From: Betaproteobacteria bacterium
Lineage (GTDB): Bacteria > Pseudomonadota > Gammaproteobacteria > Burkholderiales > SG8-39
NCBI GenBank assembly: GCA_005888925.1
Contig: VBCP01000037.1
Span: 1-5,124 of the forward strand
Length of the DNA stretch: 5,124 bases
Direction of reading: 5' to 3'
The position numbers and the translations under genes are program-made. Positions 1-4,367 of the stretch are shown here, in pieces (position 1 is the stretch's first letter; the number at the start of each line of letters is the position of its first letter). The notes below the pieces were generated by a model, which saw only the letters and a list, made by a program, of their open reading frames with translations, had not been told where the DNA came from and searched no databases.

Positions 1-752
1 CCGAGGAGGAGCCGCTCTCACCCGCGTACGAGAGCCTGTATGCGCCGGGCGCGGTGGCGAGCGTGCCGATGTCGATTCGAGCGCTCTCGCGCCTGCTGGA
101 ATACGCGCTCGCGCTGTCGGCGTGGAAGCAGGCGGGCGGGACGCGCTGGGCGCTGCGCGTGAATCCGTCGAGCGGGAATCTGCATCCCACCGAGGGCTAC
201 GTGCTGATCGGCGGGATCGCGGAGCTGGGCGAAACGCCGGGCCTCTTCCACTACGCGCCGGCAGAGCATGGTCTGGAGCGGCGCGCCGGTTGCCCGCCGG
301 CGCTGTTCGGGCGGCTGATGCGCGGATTCCCGCCGCAGGCGTTCCTGGTGGGCCTGTCGTCGGTCTACTGGCGCGAGGCGTGGAAGTACGGCGAGCGCGC
401 CTTCCGCTACTGCCAGCACGACGCCGGCCATGCGATCGGCGCGCTGCGCATCGCGGCGGCGACGCTCGGCTGGTCGGCGCGGGTGCTGGACGATGTTGCG
501 GACGCGACCCTCGAAGCGCTGCTCGGCCTCGACCGGGACGCCGACTTCGAGGGCGCCGAGCGGGAAAGCGCGGAGCTCGTGATGGCGGTGTGGCCGGGAA
601 AGGTTGCACCAAATAATTCGAATCTTGAGCTGGAGGCGGTGCGCGAGCTCGCGAGGCAGCGCTGGTACGGGAAGGCGAACCGGCTGAGCCCGGAGGACCC
701 GGTGCCCTGGGAGATCATCGATACCGTCTCGGCGGCGTCGCGAAAGCCGTGA
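1..752 (+). CDS. SagB/ThcOx-type nitroreductase, N-terminal domain segment (5' truncated by window)
   Basis: The frame is open from position 3 with no stop, so the gene begins upstream of the window; the GTG at 54 is merely the first start-like codon. It ends at TGA 750-752. The segment NPSSGNLHPTE (codons near 165-195), followed by WREAWKYGERAFRYCQHDAGHA and a GxxxLG-like helix, is typical of FMN-dependent SagB/ThcOx dehydrogenases of the nitroreductase fold. That family includes the azoline oxidases of thiazole/oxazole-modified peptide pathways. In the proteobacterial tandem form, from memory about 500 residues, this domain is followed in the same chain by a second nitroreductase domain. 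Here the second domain starts in another frame right after the Lys-Pro that ends this segment. No peptide precursor, cyclodehydratase or other TOMM gene is visible, so a peptide-modifying role is not supported. Family assignment is firm; substrate is unknown. Whether the fragment makes a working protein is doubtful. Confidence 0.8.
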   Translation, partial: EEEPLSPAYESLYAPGAVASVPMSIRALSRLLEYALALSAWKQAGGTRWALRVNPSSGNLHPTEGYVLIGGIAELGETPGLFHYAPAEHGLERRAGCPPALFGRLMRGFPPQAFLVGLSSVYWREAWKYGERAFRYCQHDAGHAIGALRIAAATLGWSARVLDDVADATLEALLGLDRDADFEGAERESAELVMAVWPGKVAPNNSNLELEAVRELARQRWYGKANRLSPEDPVPWEIIDTVSAASRKP

Positions 753-1406
753 TTTCTGCCGGACAAATCATTCACTCGCGGCGAAGCCTTCTCGCCTGTG
801 ACGGCAAGACTTCGATCCCGGCAGAGCGCTTCTACCTGATGCTCGAGCGCGTGATGCCAATGCCCTGGGACGCGATTCCGTGGGAGCCGTCGATTCACTT
901 CGGCCTGTTCGTGCATCGCGTGGAAGGGATCGATCCGGGCCTGTACGCGCTCGCGCGCGACCCGGCGAAGGTGGAGAAGCTCAAGGCAAGCATGCACTCA
1001 CACTTCGTCTGGCAGACGCCGCCGGGCTGCCCCGAGGGCCTGCCGCTCTATCTGCTCGAGCGCGGCAACGCGAGGCAGCTCGCGACGCAGGTGAGCTGCC
1101 GCCAGGACATCGCCGGCGAGGGCGCGTTCTCGCTCGGCATGCTCGCCGAGTACGAGCCTCTTCTGGGAGGCGGGCGCGATCGGGCAGGTGCTGTACCTCG
1201 AGGCGGAGGCGGCCGGCGTGCGCGCGACCGGCATCGGCTGCTTCTTCGACGACCCGGTGCACCGGGTCTTCGGCTTCAGGGACCTCGCCTTCCAGTCGCT
1301 GTATCACTTCACCGTCGGCGGCCCGGTCGACGATCCGCGCCTCACCACCCTGCCGCCCTACGGCGCGCGATTCGAGGGGCGCAAAGGCGCGATGGACCTG
1401 CCTTAG
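749..1406 (+). pseudogene. Second nitroreductase domain of the SagB-type protein, frameshifted and internally deleted
   Basis: A GTG at 749 overlaps the TGA of the preceding segment (GTGA). Its frame encodes IIHSRRSLLACDGKT, then LFVHRVEGIDPGLYAL, then VSCRQDIAGEGAFSLGMLAEYE, which are hallmarks of the C-terminal half of tandem SagB-type dehydrogenases. At about 1157 homology leaves this frame (which runs as GC-rich noise to TGA 1418-1420). It continues at 1158 in the first domain's frame as LFWEAGAIGQVLYLEAEAAG, then TGIGCFFDDPVHRVFG, then SLYHFTVGGPVDDPRLTTLPPY, ending at TAG 1404-1406. From memory, family members have about a dozen residues between the MLAEYE-like and LFWEAG-like motifs. 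They are absent here, so the lesion looks like a deletion of some tens of bases not divisible by three. No clear Shine-Dalgarno precedes 749. I read both segments as one decayed gene; assembly error is the main alternative. Confidence 0.72.
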
Positions 1407-2365
1407 TGAACAATCCCTAGGTCACTGGCAAGCTTTTTGTAGAGCTCGTACTGCTCGCGTACGAATTGCTCGGTTTCGGCGGGAGAGCGGATCGCGGCGA
1501 TGCCCCCGAGCCTCGCGTTTCCGAGCTGCCATTCGGGATCCTTGGCTAGCCTGGCGAAAACCTCGACCCACTTGTCGACGACTTCCTTCGGCAGCCCGGG
1601 CGGCCCCATGAGGGCGGTCCAGCCGACGATCTTGTTCATCTCCGCGTAGCCCACTTCGGCTGCGTTTGGCACGTCCGGCAATTCTGCCAATCGCGTTGGA
1701 GTGACGAGCACCGCGCGCAGAGCATTGGCCTTCACCTGCGGGATGACCGTGGGCGCGTTGTTGCAGGCGAACTGCACCTGGCCGGCCAGCACGGCAGTGG
1801 TTACCTCGCTGCCACCCTTGTAGTGAATGCCGACGGCATGATCCTTGGTCAGCCCGGCGAGCGTCATCAAGTATTGCGCCGCCATGTTCTGGCTGGTGCC
1901 TATGCCCGACGTGGAGAAATTGATCTTGCCGGGGTTATTGCGCATCTCGCCGAGCAGCTCGGCCGCCGTCCTGAACGGCGAATCGCTGCGCACGAAGCAG
2001 ATGTACGGATTGATCTCGATGAGCGAGAGCATCGTGAACTCGTTCCACTTGTACTGCAGCTTGGATTCCAGGGCTGGAAGGATGGCATGCGTTGCAATGC
2101 GCGCCAGGAGCAGCGTGTAGCCGTCGGGCGCGGCGTTCTTCACGGCCATGGTGGCGATGGCTCCGGAAGCGCCGGTGCGGTTGACCGGGACGATCGCCAC
2201 ATTGTTGAGATACTTGGAGGCGTGCTGCGCGACGTTGCGTCCTGAAAGGTCGGAGTCGCCTCCGGCAGCGAACGGAATCACGAAGGTGATCGGCTTGGAC
2301 GGATAGCCCTGCGGCAGCGCGCTGCAGGCATACGTTGCGACGAAGGCTAGGAGGATTCGTTTCAT
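1403..2365 (-). CDS. Bug-family (TctC-like) periplasmic solute-binding protein
   Basis: The 320-residue product has the usual length for Bug/TctC receptors, which capture carboxylates or other small organic anions in the periplasm, classically for tripartite tricarboxylate transporters. Residues 1-20 form a short signal peptide (MKR, then a hydrophobic stretch), with the mature protein beginning near YPSKPI. Family signatures are VIPFAAGGDSDLSGR (29-43, first ligand loop), VNRTGASGAI (61-70), APDGYTLL (79-86), then STSGIGTSQN (151-160), HYKGGSEVTTAVLAGQVQ (181-198) and GPPGLPKEVV (254-263). The start is supported by GGGGAGA nine bases upstream. The longer open frame upstream is only a shadow of the divergent dioxygenase gene. 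No TctA or TctB membrane partner is visible, as is common for orphan Bug genes in Burkholderiales. Ligand unknown. Its 5' end is 18 bp from the divergent dioxygenase and its stop overlaps the nitroreductase stop. GC content dips in its middle. Confidence 0.93.
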   Translation of the reverse strand: MKRILLAFVATYACSALPQGYPSKPITFVIPFAAGGDSDLSGRNVAQHASKYLNNVAIVPVNRTGASGAIATMAVKNAAPDGYTLLLARIATHAILPALESKLQYKWNEFTMLSLIEINPYICFVRSDSPFRTAAELLGEMRNNPGKINFSTSGIGTSQNMAAQYLMTLAGLTKDHAVGIHYKGGSEVTTAVLAGQVQFACNNAPTVIPQVKANALRAVLVTPTRLAELPDVPNAAEVGYAEMNKIVGWTALMGPPGLPKEVVDKWVEVFARLAKDPEWQLGNARLGGIAAIRSPAETEQFVREQYELYKKLASDLGIVH

Positions 2366-2374
2366 GGCTGCTAT

Positions 2375-2381
2375 TCTCCCC
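2375..2381 (-). promoter_or_regulatory. Ribosome-binding site of the Bug gene
   Basis: Read on the minus strand, GGGGAGA lies nine bases before the ATG at 2365-2363. It fixes the Bug start against the much longer upstream open frame. It sits inside the 18-bp divergent gap and so also forms the sequence just ahead of the dioxygenase GTG on the other strand. Confidence 0.8.
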
Positions 2382-2383
2382 GC

Positions 2384-3430
2384 GTGCATTATGAACCGAT
2401 CATCGGCCCGGGCGTGTGGTACGGGCGCCAGCTCGGCAAGCGCGATGATTGGATCCGGCATCTCAACGCCGCGGAGCTGGAAGAGATCGCCGAGGCGGTG
2501 CGCGCCTACCGCGCGCGCGGAGCAGCGCTCTCGGAGATTTCGCCGGCAACTTTCCCGCTGCCCGCGCTTGGCCCTGTGCTGCGCGCCGTGCTCGCCGAGT
2601 TGCTCGATGGCCGCGGCTTTATCATGCTGCGCGGGCTGCCTGTGGAGCGCTGGGCAAGCGACGAGCAGGCCATCGCCTGCATGGGAATCGGCTCGTGGCT
2701 TGGGAGGCCGCGCCCGCAAAATGCCAAGGGTCACCTCCTCGGGCATGTGAAGGACCTCGGGCTCGACATCCGGGATTCGAATGTCCGCTACTACCAGACC
2801 AATCGACGGCTCGAATATCACACCGACTCGGTGGACATCGTGGGCCTTCTGTGCCTGAAGACGGCGAAGTCGGGCGGCGAGAGCTACCTCGCGAGCTCCA
2901 TCACGCTCTATAACGAGATGCTCGCCCGTCGCAAGGACCTGCTGCCGGCGCTGTTCGAGCCGTTTCCCACCGACCGGCGCGGCGAAGTGCCCGAGGGTAT
3001 GAAGCCCTGGTTCGACATCCCGATCTACCACTGGTACGCCGAAAAGCTGTCCTGTATCTATGTTCGCCAATACATCGAATCGGCGCAGAAGCTTTTCCCC
3101 GAGGCGAGAAGGCTCACGCGCGCGCAGATCGCGGCCATGGACCTGCTCGACGACCTGTGCAACGACCCGGCGATCCATCTCTCGATGGATTTCCGCCCGG
3201 GCGACATCCAGCTCCTGCACAACCACCAGATTCTTCACTCGCGCGCCGATTTCGAGAACTGGCCGGAGCCCGAGCGGCATCGTCACCTTCTCCGGCTGTG
3301 GCTGGCGCCGATCGAGGCGCGGCCGCTTCCGCAGGTGTATGCGCCGCGCTACGGCGGCATCGTGCCAGGCGAACGAGGCGGAATCATGCTCGAAGGGACC
3401 AAGACCACGGTTCCGCTCCGGGCGGAATGA
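2384..3430 (+). CDS. TauD/TfdA-family Fe(II)/2-oxoglutarate-dependent dioxygenase
   Basis: The 348-residue product is predicted to hydroxylate a small organic substrate using O2 and 2-oxoglutarate in the cytoplasm. The iron-binding HxD is His146-Thr-Asp148 in EYHTDSVDIVGLLCL. The distal histidine is most likely His285 in PGDIQLLHNHQILHSR. The 2-oxoglutarate-binding arginine is probably Arg304 in RHRHLLRLWLAP. Other conserved stretches are GRGFIMLRGLPVERW (76-90), NAKGHLLGHVKDLG (113-126) and SGGES (163-167). The N-terminus (GPGVW.G..L...DDWI) also matches this TauD-like subgroup, which supports GTG 2384: it is the first start codon after the in-frame TAG at 2348-2350, and no ATG is available. 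No Shine-Dalgarno is visible before it. Substrate cannot be told; taurine specificity should not be assumed. The divergent Bug receptor hints at shared uptake and oxidation of one compound, but that is inference. Confidence 0.92.
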   Translation: MHYEPIIGPGVWYGRQLGKRDDWIRHLNAAELEEIAEAVRAYRARGAALSEISPATFPLPALGPVLRAVLAELLDGRGFIMLRGLPVERWASDEQAIACMGIGSWLGRPRPQNAKGHLLGHVKDLGLDIRDSNVRYYQTNRRLEYHTDSVDIVGLLCLKTAKSGGESYLASSITLYNEMLARRKDLLPALFEPFPTDRRGEVPEGMKPWFDIPIYHWYAEKLSCIYVRQYIESAQKLFPEARRLTRAQIAAMDLLDDLCNDPAIHLSMDFRPGDIQLLHNHQILHSRADFENWPEPERHRHLLRLWLAPIEARPLPQVYAPRYGGIVPGERGGIMLEGTKTTVPLRAE

Positions 3431-3439
3431 TTCTATGCG

Positions 3440-3458
3440 GCAGCGGCCTGTCCGCTGC
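3440..3458 (+). repeat. Inverted repeat / stem-loop after the dioxygenase gene
   Basis: GCAGCGG (3440-3446) and CCGCTGC (3452-3458) are perfectly complementary 7-base arms around a five-base loop, beginning 9 bp after the dioxygenase stop. There is no T-run after it, so it is not a standard intrinsic terminator. It may still stabilise the mRNA 3' end or assist Rho-dependent termination. Confidence 0.55.
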
Positions 3459-3554
3459 GATTCGGGCCACAAAGTGATGCAGCCCGGTCCCCGCGCGCCC
3501 CAGCGCGGTGCCGTTTCTCGCGCGCGCGGCGACGATCTCAGAGGGAGACGCGGC

Positions 3555-3569
3555 TGGCACGCGATTTGC
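3555..3569 (+). promoter_or_regulatory. Sigma-54 (-24/-12) promoter of the nasT-like gene
   Basis: TGGCAC (3555-3560), five bases, then TTGC (3566-3569) matches the sigma-54 consensus TGGCAC-N5-TTGC completely, preceded by C and followed by G as in CTGGCACG. The invariant GG (3556-3557) and GC (3568-3569) are exactly ten bases apart. By the usual geometry transcription would begin near 3580-3582, on the start codon of the next gene. An activator such as NtrC would be needed; only a weak NtrC-like dyad (3496-3512) is seen upstream. Confidence 0.72.
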
Positions 3570-3579
3570 GAAACAGAAC

Positions 3580-4158
3580 ATGGTGCACGTCCTCGTCGTA
3601 GACGAATCGCCGGAGCGCGCCGAAATCCTGCGCGACGGCCTGCGGCGCGCGGGCCATGAAGTCACGGCCTCGCTCAGCTCGCCGCTCGCGCTGCTGAAGA
3701 CGATCGAGGAGCTGCAGCCCGAGGTCATCGTCATCGACACCGAGTCGCCGAGCCGCGACGTGCTCGAGCACCTGGTGATGGTGAGCCGGCACACGCCGCG
3801 GCCGGTGGTGATGTTCGCGACCGACGGCGCCCCGGAGAAGATCCGCGAAGCGGTGCGCGCCGGCGTCTCCGCCTACGTGGTCGACGGGCTCGATCCGGCG
3901 CGCGTGAAGACCATCGTCGACGTGGCGGTGGCGCACTTCGAGGATTTTCAGAACTTGCGCGAGCAGCTCGCGCAGGCGAATCTCAGGCTCTCGGAGCGCA
4001 AGCTGGTGGAGCGGGCGAAAGGCGTCCTCATGAAGACCCGGGGACTCGATGAGGAGGCCGCCTACAGCCTGCTGCGCAAATTCGCGATGGACCGCAAGCT
4101 GAAGTTGAGCGAAGCCGCCCGGCAAGTCATCGATGCTGCCGATCTTCTCGGTGCATAG
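3580..4158 (+). CDS. nasT: NasT-like ANTAR-domain response regulator (transcription antiterminator)
   Basis: The 192-residue protein has a receiver domain (about 1-118), a short helical/coiled linker (about 119-138) and an ANTAR RNA-binding domain (about 135-191). The receiver shows VLVVDES (acidic D8, E9), VIVIDTESPSRD with likely phospho-acceptor D53, and VMFAT with T81 at the switch position. The canonical lysine is replaced in SAYVVDGL (97-104), as I recall for NasT proteins. The ANTAR part carries SERKLVERAKGVLM (138-151) and LLRKFAMDRKLKLSEAARQVI (164-184). NasT relatives bind paired hexaloop hairpins in nitrate-assimilation leader RNAs and prevent termination; precisely such a leader follows 110 bp downstream. 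ATG 3580 fits the receiver's first strand. A GTG at 3508 in the same frame would add 24 residues not expected in the family. No Shine-Dalgarno is visible and a sigma-54 promoter lies immediately upstream. The usual nitrate-sensing partner NasS is not in the window. Confidence 0.92.
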   Translation: MVHVLVVDESPERAEILRDGLRRAGHEVTASLSSPLALLKTIEELQPEVIVIDTESPSRDVLEHLVMVSRHTPRPVVMFATDGAPEKIREAVRAGVSAYVVDGLDPARVKTIVDVAVAHFEDFQNLREQLAQANLRLSERKLVERAKGVLMKTRGLDEEAAYSLLRKFAMDRKLKLSEAARQVIDAADLLGA

Positions 4159-4169
4159 CCGGCCCATTG

Positions 4170-4186
4170 TGCACCGCAACAGTGCA
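4170..4186 (+). promoter_or_regulatory. NtrC-type enhancer site
   Basis: TGCACC-GCAAC-AGTGCA matches the NtrC (NRI) consensus TGCACC-N5-GGTGCA at 11 of 12 fixed positions with exact 17-bp length. Its centre is about 86 bp upstream of the predicted nrtA transcription start, a normal distance for activating a sigma-54 promoter. A single half-site-like GGTGCA lies at 4150-4155 within the end of the nasT-like gene. The match is strong; the binding protein is inferred. Confidence 0.7.
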
Positions 4187-4206
4187 GCTGTGGCCGAGGT
4201 GTTTTT
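4172..4206 (+). terminator. Probable intrinsic terminator of the nasT-like gene
   Basis: CACC (4172-4175) can pair with GGTG (4198-4201), and inside it GC-a-ACAG (4176-4182) pairs with CTGT-g-GC (4188-4194) around loop TGCAG. Five T residues follow at 4202-4206. The stem is imperfect (one A.G mismatch and a three-base bulge), so strength is uncertain. It starts 13 bp after the stop codon and overlaps the NtrC-type dyad, which could form an alternative small hairpin. Confidence 0.45.
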
Positions 4207-4207
4207 C

Positions 4208-4220
4208 TAGAAGGCTGATT
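4208..4220 (-). promoter_or_regulatory. Possible IHF-binding site
   Basis: On the minus strand AATCAG-CCTT-CTA matches the IHF consensus WATCAR-N4-TTR at eight of nine fixed positions. It lies between the NtrC-type site and the sigma-54 promoter, where IHF bending commonly helps an enhancer-bound activator reach the polymerase. IHF consensus matches are frequent by chance, and the adjoining A-tract is on the less usual side. Confidence 0.3.
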
Positions 4221-4237
4221 CTCTTAGCGAACCTGAA

Positions 4238-4252
4238 TGGCATAGAGCTTGC
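4238..4252 (+). promoter_or_regulatory. Sigma-54 (-24/-12) promoter of the nrtA operon
   Basis: TGGCAT (4238-4243), five bases, TTGC (4249-4252) fits TGGCAC-N5-TTGC with one mismatch. GG (4239-4240) and GC (4251-4252) have the required ten-base gap. The predicted start is about 4263-4265, four to six bases before the first leader hairpin, so nearly all of the untranslated leader is regulatory RNA. The upstream NtrC-type site and the nitrate-uptake gene downstream agree with nitrogen control. Confidence 0.75.
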
Positions 4253-4268
4253 GAAGTACAGGTTGAAA

Positions 4269-4308
4269 CGGGCGCAAAGACGCGCCCGCATACGAACAAA
4301 GGCGTTCG
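4269..4308 (+). ncRNA. ANTAR-target leader RNA: tandem hexaloop hairpins P1 and P2
   Basis: P1 has a perfect 7-bp stem, CGGGCGC (4269-4275) with GCGCCCG (4282-4288), around the six-base loop AAAGAC (4276-4281). Four bases later P2 has a perfect 5-bp stem, CGAAC (4293-4297) with GTTCG (4304-4308), around loop AAAGGC (4298-4303). Both loops have A at position 1 and G at position 4, the known signature of RNAs bound by ANTAR proteins. The pair lies in the leader of a nitrate-binding protein gene, beside a gene for an ANTAR regulator. P2 shares bases 4298-4308 with the downstream terminator, so the two structures exclude each other. Inference: the NasT-like protein stabilises P1-P2 and allows read-through. 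Confidence 0.85.
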
Positions 4309-4346
4309 GCCGGTCCGAAAGGACGCAGGGGGCCAACGCCTTTTTT
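4298..4346 (+). terminator. Intrinsic terminator / attenuator in the nrtA leader
   Basis: AAAGGCGTT (4298-4306) pairs with AACGCCTTT (4335-4343), nine base pairs. After an unpaired C4307, GGCC (4308-4311) pairs with GGCC (4331-4334), and an apical GTCC-GAAA-GGAC hairpin (4313-4324) carries a GNRA tetraloop. The unpaired stretch on the 3' side is 4325-4330. The T-run is 4341-4346. The 5' arm is the loop and 3' arm of antiterminator hairpin P2, so this is a regulated attenuator and not the end of a gene. It lies upstream of the nrtA ribosome-binding site and would abort the operon transcript when P2 is not held. Confidence 0.88.
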
Positions 4347-4354
4347 ATTTGGCC

Positions 4355-4360
4355 GGGGAG
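4355..4360 (+). promoter_or_regulatory. Ribosome-binding site of nrtA
   Basis: GGGGAG ends seven bases before ATG 4368, fixing that start. It lies eight bases past the attenuator's T-run, so it is made only on transcripts that have escaped termination. Confidence 0.8.
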
Positions 4361-4367
4361 AACGTGG

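Noticed and set aside
740..752. Programmed -1 frameshift or translational coupling joining the two nitroreductase domains
   Set aside because: No classical slippery heptamer, and a second lesion with apparent deletion at about 1157 shows that the gene is damaged, so an ordinary indel is simpler.
1403..2365. Bug protein as a lipoprotein because of Cys14 in the signal region
   Set aside because: Residues before the cysteine (ATYA) do not fit a lipobox, and Bug proteins are normally soluble periplasmic proteins.
3440..3458. Stem-loop as an intrinsic terminator of the dioxygenase gene
   Set aside because: The stem is perfect but no T-run follows, so it is listed only as an inverted repeat.
2366..3472. 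Continuation of the minus-strand Bug frame upstream to 3472 as one 689-residue protein
   Set aside because: Signal peptide, ribosome-binding site and family length all place the Bug start at 2365. The extension is Arg/His-rich antisense of the well-supported dioxygenase gene.
3508..3579. GTG 3508 as the start of the NasT-like protein
   Set aside because: It would add 24 residues before the receiver's first beta strand, not expected in the family, and would place the consensus sigma-54 promoter inside the coding region.
3538..4179. Minus-strand open frame opposite the NasT-like gene
   Set aside because: It mirrors a well-conserved receiver-ANTAR protein on the plus strand and shows no domain signature of its own.
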